Assembly: GCA_023935145.1 (NCBI GenBank)
Contig: CM043698.1
Span: 87,292,001 to 87,356,000 of the forward strand
DNA length: 64,000 bases
From: Bretschneidera sinensis
Taxonomy: Eukaryota > Streptophyta > Magnoliopsida > Brassicales > Akaniaceae
Direction: 5' to 3'
The notes below the pieces were generated by a model. The model worked only from the letters and a program-made list of their open reading frames with translations, was not told where the DNA came from and searched no databases. Shown in pieces: positions 52,837 to 62,789 of the stretch. The position numbers and the translations under genes are program-made. Positions within the stretch are counted from its first letter, which is position 1; each line of letters opens with the position of its first letter.

Positions 52837-54574
52837 ATGAACGAACTTCGATCCAAGCATCCAGAATTCTTTCCCCTTGATATCGAGCTCGAGCAGACTA
52901 TCCGACAAAGGCTTAGAGACAACTCAGAAGAAATACTTGGGGAAACAATACCAATGGCGGAACAGCTCGAAAACCAGCAACCATCTGCACGAATACCGAT
53001 GAAGCAATCCTTCACCCCATAGAACCTTGATCAGCCATCATGCATTGCATATCAACCTGAGGCGAAAGGCAATTATTACATATCTCCGTAAATACTGAGT
53101 GCACTAACTCACTTTCGGGGTACACACAATGAAGATCCACACTTACACCTCCGGGAATTTTTCGATTTTTGCAAGTTCAAGCATATCCAAGGCCTAGACC
53201 AAGAAGAAATAAGGTTAATTCTATTTCCCTTTTCCTTAAAAGATAATGCTAAACTATGGTACAATTCTTTGCCTACAGTTTCAATCCACACTTGGGAGGA
53301 GTTGGCTGGCAAATTCCTAAGGAAGTTCTTCCCTGCCCAAAAGACAAGGCAAATGAGGAAGGAGATCCAATCCTTCCAACAAAGGGATGGAGATTTGTTC
53401 TTCAAGGCATGGGGACACTTCAACGAGCTACTACTCAAATACCCACACTGTTAACTTACCTCAAGATGAGCTGGTACTAGCCTTTTATGAAGGTCTAAAT
53501 TACATGAATAAAGGTATTGCTGATTCTAGTTGTGGAGGTGTGCTGATGGAGAATAGCAGTGAAAAAGCTATGGAGTTGTTTGAGGCATTGAATGAGCATA
53601 CCCAACAATTCTCCTCTAGAGGTAGACAAGGAGTCAAGAGCAAAGGTATATATGAGGTTACTCTGAATGGTGGACCCTCTGCCCAAATAGCTGCTTTAGA
53701 GAGAAAGCTAGATATGAGGCTAGATATGATTGTAAAAGCCATGTCTACTCAAAACATCTCTCATCGACCACAAGCTACACAAAGCTAGGTATGTGCTTTA
53801 TGTTCTCAATTTGATCACACTACTAAGATCTACCATTTGTATTCATCTACAGATCCCGAGCAAGCAAACTATGTGGGACCGAACAGTGCATATGCAAATA
53901 CATACAACCCTGGATGGCGAGACCACCCCAACCTCTCATGGAGCAACCATCAAAACACCTTGAACCTTCAAGGGCAACAAAGGAACTTCCATAAAGCAAC
54001 CCAACCTGTTCCAAAACCCAAGAAGGATGGTCTAGAAAGTCTTGTAAAACAATTAGCTACTCAACAACATCAACTAATGACAACATTGATGACTTCATTA
54101 GATTACAAAAAACAAACCACTGCAACACATGAGCAGCTAGAAGTACAAATGGGGCAATTGGCTAAGGAGCTAAGCGAAAGGAAGCAAGGTGAGCTTCCAG
54201 CTCAAACACTACCCAACCCTGGGGAGCATCAACAACTGAAAGTTGTCACAATTTTGAGAAATAGCAAGGTGATAGGGTCTGATGAATCTGTAACAGCATC
54301 CAAAGAGAAACCATCGGCACCAAGGGTAAGTGAAACGGAGAAGGTGAATGCTTCACCCTTCCCGCAAAGGTTAGTAAAACAAAAGAAAGACAATAAATTG
54401 ATTGATATTTTTGAAACCTTGCAGAAAGTTGAAATTAATATTCCTTTATTAGATGCAATTCACCAAATCCCTGCCTATGCTAAGTTCCGAAAAGATTGTT
54501 GCACTCATAAGAGAAAGTTTCAAAAGCATGAAACTGTAGCATTAACTGAAGAAGTAAGTGTTGTACTATTATGA
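52837..54574 (+). pseudogene. gag: E6 gag
   Basis: The N-terminal part has ELRSKHPEFFPLDIE. After stops at ~53020 and ~53088 the capsid-type domain follows: RGTHNEDPHLHLREFFDF, ILFPFSLKDNAKLWYNSLP, TWEELAGKFLRKFFP and KTRQMRKEIQSFQQ. Then SSRGRQGVKSKGIYEV, AALERKLDM, a degraded zinc knuckle CALCSQFDHTTKIYHLY (last Cys lost), [17 protein letters not shown], and a Lys/Glu/Ser-rich tail with FPQRLVKQKKD and the Gag-PR linker INIPLLDAIHQIPAYAKF. Stops at ~53452, 53786 (TAG) and 54572 (TGA) break the frame. The order is complete, so this copy is the reference for the deletions in E3 and E5. Confidence 0.87.
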
Positions 54575-55387
54575 AAACTCCCGCCAAAACTGAAAGATCC
54601 GGGTAGTTTTACTATTCCCTGTAGAATAGGTGATCAGCTGTTTGAAAGAGCATTACTAGATTTGGGAGCAGGTGTAAACTTATTACCATACACGGTATTC
54701 GAAACCCTAGGTTTGGGGGATCTACAACCGACTTCCATTACCTTTTAATTGGCAGATAGGAGTATTAAAAGACCTAGAGGTATTCTTAAGGATGTCCTAG
54801 TTAAGGTAGGAGATTTTATTTTGCCTGCTGATTTCATTGTACTAGATATGGAAGAATGCCCTATGCCATTACCCCTGCCCATCATACTAGGGAGACCCTT
54901 CATGAGAACTGCCGATACTAAGATTTGTGTGAAAAAGGGCATAGTAAGTATGAAGATCAATGGTGAGAAAATAGAATTTAAAATATTTGATGCATTAAAA
55001 CTACCTGTAGATGACATGGAATGTGTTAATGTAAGTATGATGCAAAGTTTTGTTGAGCAAGCTTTTCAGGTCCAGCACAATGATCCATTAGAGACTACGA
55101 TCACTCATAGCTTTACAACAATGGATATTGAGCAAGAACCTGAAGATGTTACGGATGACATCATCAAAGCTATGCACCACCTTGAAGCTTCTCCAAAACA
55201 CTCAAGTAAGTATGCTCCTCCATTTGAATCTCTCATACCTACTAATGCTACTCTTTTACCATCTATTGTCCAGGCACCAAATTTGAAATTAAAGCAGCTG
55301 CCAGAGCACCTAACTTATGCCTATCTAGGAGAAAAAAAGACTTTAGCTGTGATCGTGGCTGCTAATTTGAGTGTTGGAGAAAAATAG
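54575..55387 (+). pseudogene. pol: E6 protease and post-protease linker
   Basis: KLPPKLKDPGSFTIPC leads to the active-site segment ALLDLGAGVNLLPYTVF. Athila-type proteases have DLGAS; here DLGAG. Then VKVGDFILPADFIVLDME and PIILGRPFMRTAD, the protease C-terminal half. The linker VEQAFQVQHNDPLETTI, LEASPKHSSKYAPPFE and LPEHLTYAYLGEKKTL follows. TAA near 54746 interrupts between TSITF and LADRSI, and TAG ends it at 55385-55387. E3 retains only the linker part. Confidence 0.86.
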
Positions 55388-56800
55388 AAATTGTTAAGAG
55401 TTCTTAGGGAGCATAAATCTGCTATTGGATAGACCATTGCTGACATTAAGGGAATAAGTCCAGCCAAATGCATGCATAATATTTACCTTGCAGCTCAAAG
55501 AAGACTTAACCCACACATGAAAGAGGTAGTAAAGGCCGAGGTATTAAAGCTACTAGATGTTGGCATTATCTACCCCATTTCAAACAGTAAATGGGTAAGT
55601 CCGATCCAAGTCGTTCCGAAAAAGAGTGGGATTACCGTTGTGAAAAATAAAAATTAGGAGCTCATACCTACAAGAAAGACAACTGGTTGGAGGATCTGCA
55701 TTGATTACCGAAGATTAAACAAAGTAACAAGAAAAGATCATTTCCCCTTGCCATTCATTGATCAGATGTTAGAAAGATTGGCCGGTCACAGCTATTACTG
55801 CTTCTTGGATGGGTACAGTGGGCACAACCAAATTTCCATAGCACCCGAGGATCAAGAAAAGACTACCTTCACATGTCCTTTCGGTACATTTGCTTATCGA
55901 AGGATGCCATTCGGGTTATGCAACGCACCAGCCACTTTCAAAGATGTATGATGAGCATATTTTCCGATATGGTAGAGAAATACATTGAGGTATTCATGGA
56001 TGATTTCAGTGTCTTTGGTTCTAATTTTGATGAATGCCTAAATCATTTGGAAAATGTCCTAAAGAGATATGAAGAGAGCAATTTAGTGTTGAATTGGGAG
56101 AAATGTCACTTTATGGTCTAACAAGGCATTGTGTTGGGTCATTCCATCTCCAACAAAGGTATTAAGGTAGACAAGGCTAAAGTAGACATCATTTCAAAGC
56201 TGCCTCCTCCTCTCACAGTTAAGGGTATTAGGAGTTTCCTTGGACATACAGGTTTCTATAGAAGATTCATCAAGGATTTCTCCAAGATCTTGAGACCTCT
56301 TTGTGCATTGTTAGCTAAAGATACCAGATTTGAATGGAATGATAACTGTATGACAGCTTTCAACAAATTGAAAAATATGCTCACCTCTGCTCCAATAATG
56401 ATGGCATCGGATTGGAATATTCCATTTGAATTGATGTGCGATGCCAGTGACTTCGCCTTAGGAGCTATCTTAGGTCAAAGAGTCAATAAGGTACCTCATG
56501 CTATTTACTATGCTTCTAGAACTTTAAATGATGCTCAGCTTAACTATTCTACTACTGAAAAAGAATTGTTAGCTGTTATTTTTTCTTTAGAGAAGTTTAG
56601 ATCATATCTTATTGGTTCTAAAGTTATTATATTCACTGACCATACTGCTTTGAAATATCTGTTTTTTAAGAAAGATGCAAAGCCTAGGCTAATCAGATGG
56701 GTGCTCCTATTACAAGAATTTGATTTAGAGATCAAAGACAAGAAAGGCAGTGAGAATGTGGTTGCAGATCATTTATCAAGGTTGCCCTATGAGAATGATG
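55388..56800 (+). pseudogene. pol: E6 reverse transcriptase and RNase H
   Basis: RT: RRLNPHMKEVVKAEVLKLLD, SKWVSPIQVVPKKSG, WRICIDYRRLNKVT, PFIDQMLERLAGHSYYCFLD, YRRMPFGLCNAPATF, and the active site VFMDDFSVFG. RNase [35 protein letters not shown] and [10 protein letters not shown] supply D-E-D-D. Lesions: TAG after KNKN (~55655-55657), a 1-bp deletion in CACTTTCAAAGATG at ~55940 (Gln-Arg-Cys region), and CAA to TAA after HFMV (~56119). From 56131 the frame is open for 474 codons. The catalytic residues are all still encoded. Confidence 0.9.
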
Positions 56801-58122
56801 ACAATGAGCTACCTTTAAATGAGAACTTCCCTGATGAGCAACTATTCACACTCGAGGTAAAACTTCCATGGTATGCTGATATTGTCAATTATCTATCTAC
56901 TAAGGTTTTTCCCCCAGATATGACCACGCAAGAGAAGAAGCGGCTAATATCCATGTCTAGACACTACCATTGGGATGATCCTTACCTTTTCAAATTATGC
57001 CCTGATCAAATCATCAGACGATGTGTCTCAGAAGAGGAGCACTTGAGCCTATTACAACACTGCCATCAGTTGGCTTGTGGAGGACATTTTGGGGCTAAGC
57101 GAACAGCTCTTAAAGTATTACAATCTGGTTTTTATTGGTCTAACTTGTTTAAAGATGCTTTCTCCTTTTACAGCTCATGTGATAAATGCCAACGGACAGG
57201 TAACACCTCTTCCCGAAATCAAATGCCCCTCCAAAATATCCATATAGTAGAACTTTTTTATGTATGGGGCATTGATTTCATGGCTCCATTTCCTAACTTC
57301 TTTGGGTATTTATATATTCTAGTGGGTGTGGATTATGTGTCCAAATGGGTCAAGGTTGTCCCCTCAAAGACTAATGATCACAAAGTAGTTGTCAAGTTGC
57401 TGCAGACTAACATCTTTACCAGGTTTGGGACTCCAAGAGCAATCATCAGTGATGGGGGCAGCCACTTTCATCATCGCTATTTTGTCGCAATGCTCCAGAA
57501 ATATGGGATCACTAATAAAGTTGGCACCCCCTATCATCCTCAAACCAGTGGCTAAGTGGAGATAAGTAACCGAGAGATCAAAGGAATCCTAGAGAGGACT
57601 GTGCAGCCTAATCGGAAGGATTGGTCTTTGCGCCTAAATGATGCTCTATAGGTATATCGAACTGCTTATAAAACTCCAATTGGCATGTCTCCATACCGCC
57701 TAGTCTTTGGGAAAGCATGCCATCTTCTGGTAGAATTAGAGCATCGAGCATATTGGGCCATAAAGCAATTCAATTTTGATATAAAACAAACGGGAGATAA
57801 GAGGAAGCTGCATTTAAATGAGCTAGAGGAACTAAGATATGACGCCTATGAAAATGCCAAGCTCTACAAAGAACGAACAGGAGCCTATCATGACAGGCAA
57901 CTAGTGCGTAAAGATTTTCACATTGGACAAAGGGTGTTACTCTACAATTCAAGATTAAGGCTATTCCCAGGCAAACTAATATCCCGTTGGGCTGGTCCGT
58001 ATGTGGTCACCAAGGTCTTTCCTCATGGAGCCTTGGAGATTCATGACTCGAATAGCAATCAGACATTTACAGTCAATGGACACCGAGTCAAACCATACCT
58101 CGATCTCACCATACCTTCTTAG
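56801..58122 (+). pseudogene. pol: E6 integrase
   Basis: The zinc module is visible as [19 protein letters not shown] and [11 protein letters not shown] (H-H-C-C). The catalytic core has Asp in [10 protein letters not shown], Asp in [11 protein letters not shown] and Glu in [10 protein letters not shown], in the D,D-35-E pattern. C-terminal part: [42 protein letters not shown] (GPY/F module) and GHRVKPYLD before the stop at 58120-58122. TAA at 57553 (CAA to TAA, after HPQTSG) and TAG near 57650 (TGG to TAG) break it. No chromodomain, as expected for Athila. Confidence 0.9.
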
Positions 58123-59553
58123 GATAAGGACTTGACACTTCAAACTGTCCAATATATAGCTGATCCACAGACACCTAACCTACTTGAATTCCAAGTTTCT
58201 GTTGCACATAATGTCACTACTTGATACATTGTGATCGAGCGCACCTGCACCTTGTGATCGAGCGCATTTACTCTAGAAGCTCAACTCCACTACCTAAGTA
58301 AACAGTCTGCACCACATAATGATCAGCAGAGAGAGGATACTCCGTCCGGCTGAAGACGTAAAACTTAGCGCTCATGGGAGGCACCCCTGACATATTCTTT
58401 TCATTTTAGTACTTTTCTTTTAGTTATAGTTATATTTACATGTCTATTGTTTATATTTTGTTTTTCGGCACAATATTTATTTTTTCTTTGTCAGGTACTC
58501 AGTGTGTGCATCCAATTCAAGTTTGGGGGCGTAGACAAGCAAGCGAACAACCGAGTTCTCCATCTCCCATATCAGATCTTTCCGGGCCACACACGCATTG
58601 GGGACAATGTGTATTTTAAGTTTGGGGGTAGTGGGAGATACTAGATACTATCACACACACACTTGACATACATGCACACACTAAGTCCCAGTTTTTTTTT
58701 TAGGAAGATAAAAGCATGTTCTTTTGGTAAACAAAAATTTTGGTTGATGTAAAAATTTGATAACACTTCATTAGTAAGCTTACAAACTAGAACATATAGT
58801 CTTGTTTTAGGAATTTTACAAAGTCGATGTAACTACCTCAAGGCACCTAAGAAGTCACAAGTTTGCTTTAAAATTGCACGAGCACATTTAGCACGCATTT
58901 GTGTGAGGTATGACACATAATTCTTTTGTATATGTTTCCATTACCTAAACTATAGTCGGATAACTTGTTGAAAAGAACCTTTTGGCATAAGAAAAATAAA
59001 GAAAAAAAAAATATGTCCATCATGCGAAAAGAAAATCAAAAAGCTTCCAAAAATCAACTTTCCACTGAGTAATTGGGCCTCTTACCTCAGTAAGCGTTGA
59101 GTGTTCACATCAAAAGGTGGGAGTTTCATTAAGAAGCATTAAAAATCTGTTAAGTTTCATAGCCTTTTTGACTCGAGCTAGTAAGTCTTTAGGGGTGTCT
59201 TTACACCTAATGCCCTAAACCATCTGGTTTGGGAGTCATTGGCCAAACGCTCATTATAAGGGTCAAATAGAAAGCTAGATGGAACTCAACATGGCAAAGA
59301 TCGCATGATAAAAAGAAAAGAACAAGAAGCAAGTGCTATGCCATTTTGTTCTCTTTGATAAGAAATTTGATAAAAGTTTGGGCACCGAAACGCCATCCAC
59401 TAAAATTATGTGAAAACCCCATCTTACAGATACTAATTCATCACACACAAATCAAACTTGCGATGCCTTAAGCCAGCCTTAGGTAAGTAACATAAAGCTT
59501 TTGAAAGTCCTTTTGCAATCCAAAAATATGTTTTTATTATAAGCTTACTCATG
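58123..59553 (+). other. E6 3' non-coding region
   Basis: Two GTGATCGAGCGCA boxes at 58231-58266, the GCGCTCATGGGAGGCACCCC motif at ~58368-58387, PPT-like AAGTTTGGGGGCG (58519) and AAGTTTGGGGGTA (58618), the ACTGAG...CTCAGT hairpin at 59064-59091 and AACCATCTGGTT-like sequence near 59219. No env-like ORF. The terminal PPT is lost by the deletion that removed the LTR start. Confidence 0.85.
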
Positions 59554-60549
59554 AACAGTAAAGTGGCAGAACCAGTTTTGGAAATAAAAGAGTTTTGTGT
59601 TTTAGGAAAGTTTAAGAATTCATAAGCCTTCTAGGACTATTCAGCCCCTATAAATACACTTGTAAAACACATAAAGAAGACATCCTTTCTTTTACCTTTT
59701 GTTTAGTTTGGAGTTGTAAGCTTTGGGAGAGAATTGACACCTCTTCTCTCGGGTTTACTCTTTCCCCTTTATTTTATGAATATGTTTAGATTAACAAGCA
59801 TATGTAACTAAATCCTTATAGGGCTCGATTGAAGCCCTAGTTATGCTTTTCCACACATATATTCATTGATTATCTTTGCTAGAGCTTTGTTAGAATGTTT
59901 AACTTGATTAATGCCAGTTTATATTTACATTCCTTATATGTATGTGCCTGATCAACGTATGCATGTGGCTGGATAGGTTAGTCGAATCAATTTGGATGAC
60001 CGAGTCCTGGGTTCGACAATAGTAATAAGGAATATCTTATCAGGATACCCGGGTTAATCAACATGGGAAACCGGGTGCGGACTAAGCCCTAGGTCCCGTG
60101 TGGTTGCCGATCTCCACAGCCCTCATACTCTCTTAAGGAACAACTTAGTATACACCCATGCTGAATCCCTTAAGAGAGAAAAGAGTTAGAGTATACACCA
60201 TGCCTAACTCGTTGCATAGGGAGATCAATAGCCTAAGGTGTGGACCAAGCTCTTAGGTTGGCAACCATTAAATATTCATGATAAAGCTAGAGCATTAAAA
60301 CCTTAGTTAGTGGGAAAGTATAATTAATGGTGGATATCGTAGCCCTATGATCTCATTATTATTATTTACTCACAATCAAACTGTTATCTATCTTTTTACA
60401 TTGCGAATATAATTCTAAAACGAAATTTACCAATCCCTGTGGAGATGATCTTACTTTTGCACACTATACTACTAAGTTGACCTTGTGCACTTGCAAGTAA
60501 AACAAGTTCGATTATTTGCTTATTTATTTAGGTAAATAAACGCACAAAA
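59554..60549 (+). repeat. E6 3' LTR (5' 344 bp deleted)
   Basis: Matches 51526-52522 of the 5' LTR from AACAGTAAAGTGG onward and ends CGCACAAAA (5' copy CGCACAACA). The deletion joined internal ...CTCATG to LTR position 345 with AAC as possible microhomology. Confidence 0.9.
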
Positions 60550-61440
60550 AATTTAAATGTTATTCTTATTGGGAATGTCTTCCCATATGTTGACATGTTT
60601 TAGCTTAGACCGGTTGCTTTATTGGTTCTTTCATTCTCATTTAGACCGACTGCATTCTTTGTTCTTTTATTCTCATTTAGACCGACTGCTACCTTCTTGG
60701 ATCTTTTATTTTCATTTAGACCGGCTACCTTCCCGGTTCTTTTATTTCATGCATATGCATATGAATAATGATATGAATAATAAAATAAAAACAAGCATAT
60801 ATTCAGACATTTAAACTAGCTATCCTGATTATTCTCAAATTATTATTTGAAAAATTTCACCAAATTCTTCATCTCATAAATCATATCAAATCATCAACTA
60901 TAGCTCGTCAAGAATTTCATTTATCACATTTATTATTAAATTGACTCATTATTCTAATAATATTACTTCTCATCTAATAATTTTCTACACATCCATTATT
61001 CCTATCATACCTATCAACTAATTTTTCATCTACCACCAAAGTATAAGTTAATAATTTATTATAATATTATCACTATATATTTCATATTTATCTTAATTAC
61101 TTAAAGTAAATCTAACTCACCACGAAGCACTTAGAGCTATCCGTGGATCACTTCTTAGCATTTCCTGCTCCTCTCAGTAATTTCTCCCGGTTGCTGATCG
61201 TCAACATTAACATAATATTTATATTAAATTTCTAATTTATTCTTCAATTCTTCCATAAGTCACACCCTTTGAAAATTTCCACTCTGAATTCCGGGAAATT
61301 TCATGAATGCTAAATTTCAAAAATAAACTTTATGTTATTACCTTCTGTTTTTCTTAGAGCTTCCTGTGACTCTCTTAAAATTCTCCCATAAACTCCTTCA
61401 AAATTTTACTCTTTCAACCTTTCTTTTGGTCCCCAAGTGT
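60550..61440 (-). repeat. E4 3' LTR, segment 3 (LTR 5' part)
   Basis: Resumes after E6 with TTTAAATG...GGGAATGTCTTCCC, matching the TCGACATGTGGGAAGACG box of the E2 LTR (reversed). Four TTTAGACCGGCTGC / GGTTCTTTTATT units (60600-60750) are the second minisatellite type; the GACAGCC...ATATGCTGG type is absent. The conserved GTCAGGTGTTG/hairpin block lies at ~61080-61210. The LTR 5' border is not clear; it may lie between 61440 and 61800. Confidence 0.8.
60600..60755 (-). repeat. E4 LTR minisatellite, 4 units of ~35-40 bp
   Basis: Minus-strand core AAGAACCGGGAAGGTAGCCGGTCT with AAATGAGAATAAAAG spacers (phrases described in part). E1 carries the same core only as two or three isolated copies. 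Confidence 0.8.
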
Positions 61441-61800
61441 TCATAGAAATAGAATAGTTTGAATTGTAAAAAGAAAAGAACTAAACAAGATTTGGTAAGT
61501 AATAAATAATATAAACTCAAATTATATATATATAAACTTTTAATTCATTACTCAGCACCCCCCCCCCCATCCTTATGTTTGCCATACACAAAATTTGTTG
61601 TCTAACATGCAAATTGAATGTTAAACAGCCAACACCTGTTGCTAGGTGTTTTTTTTTTTACTTTTACTTTTCTTTTTCTTTTCTTTTCTTCATACTGTCC
61701 ATGATTTTTTTTAAAGAATTGTTTTATATAAAAAAATAGATATTTCAATTTGCAAATACGGGTCTGCTCGAGAGGTCGTCTTCTCGATATTTTGAAGACG
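61441..61800 (-). other. E4 LTR border/deletion region, low complexity
   Basis: Contains a C12 run (61558-61569), a T-rich run (61650-61690) and TATATATATA. On the minus strand G12 followed by TGCTGAG and TATATATA may correspond to the GGGGGGGG-CTGCTGA and TATAAATA of the E1 LTR. The normal end of pol (GPY/F module and chromodomain) is absent. Confidence 0.55.
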
Positions 61801-62789
61801 ACCTTTCCACGGAGATATCTTAAAAAATATCCAATCACCAACTTGAAACTCGAGAGTTCGTCTTCTTTTACCAGCATATCCCTTCTGTCTGCTCTGTGCT
61901 ACTCTAAGGTTCTCTCTAACCAATTTGATCCTCTCAGTAGTCAAATCTATCATTTCTAGACCAAGTATCTTTCTCTCTCCAACTTCTTCCTAGCATACTG
62001 GAGTTCTACACATTCTACTATATAAAGCCTCAAATGGTGTCATCCCAATACTAGTTTGATACTGATTATTGTATGCAAACTCGATTAAATGCAAATAAGC
62101 ATCCCAACTCATTGCGAAACTCAATACACTTGCCCTCAGCATATTTTCTAGTATTCTGATGATTATCTCCATCTGCCCATCAGTTTGTGGATAGAAATTT
62201 GTACTAAACTGCAATTATGTACCAATAGCTTCTTGAAAACCTCTCCAAAATCTAGAGGTAAATCTAGAATCTCTATATGATACAATGCTCAAGGGTACTC
62301 CATGTAATCTTACTATATCCGCTACATACAGTTTAGCTAACTTTTCATGACTCCAAGTAGTTTTAATAAGAAGAAAATGTGAAGACTTAGAAAGTCTATA
62401 CACTATAATCCATACGGTGTCATGTCCTCTTTGGGTATGGGGAAAACCAAAGACAAAATCTATACTCACGTTTTCCTATGGCCACTCAAGTACTGGAAGA
62501 GGTTGTAGTAAACCTGCTGGATGTCTATTCTCCGACTTCACCTGTTGACAAGTCAAACATCTAGAAATATGTTCTGCTACATCCTTCTTCATCCTTGACC
62601 ACCAATAATTCTGTCTCAACCTCTTGTACATCTTATTATTACCCGGATGCATGGAATATATAGAATCGTGAGCCTCCCTTAGTATCTCCTTTCTTATCTC
62701 CATATCATTGGGAACACAAACTCGATGCCCCAATACCACCATACCATTTTTCTCTAATTCTAAACTCAGTCGACTTCCCACTCAATGCT
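61800..62789 (-). pseudogene. pol: E4 integrase, C-terminus deleted
   Basis: RQNYWWSRMKKDVAEHISRCLTCQQ is the end of the zinc module. The catalytic core reads VSIDFVFGFPHTQRGHD, VSYRDSRFTSRFW and HPQTDGQ-like YPQTDGQMEIII (the catalytic Glu is retained as E in MEII). Lesions: TGG to TAG in EWPWEN (~62475), CAA to TAA in GTQLQF (~62213) and TGG to TAG in VCWEEV (~61991). After GDWIFFKISPWKG (~61805) homology ends abruptly in unrelated sequence. Confidence 0.85.

Larger units (their letters stand above)
51182..60549 (+). mobile_element. E6: Athila-type retrotransposon with all pol domains, in E4 LTR
   Basis: 5' LTR 51182-52522, tRNA-Asp primer site, gag, protease, RT, RNase H and integrase, 3' non-coding region and a truncated 3' LTR. 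Target duplication AATTT at 51177-51181 and 60550-60554. Domain order is Ty3/gypsy and the sequence is Athila-like; no env-like ORF lies between pol and the 3' LTR. The coding region carries many stops and at least one frameshift, so it is not autonomous now. Confidence 0.93.

Noticed and set aside
58123..59553. env-like ORF expected after pol in some Athila elements
   Set aside because: No open stretch of useful length or membrane-protein signature is present in E3, E5 or E6.
61558..61569. C12 homopolymer as a biological signal
   Set aside because: Homopolymer length is prone to sequencing error; it lies where the E1 LTR also has a G-rich run, so a degenerate LTR feature is enough.
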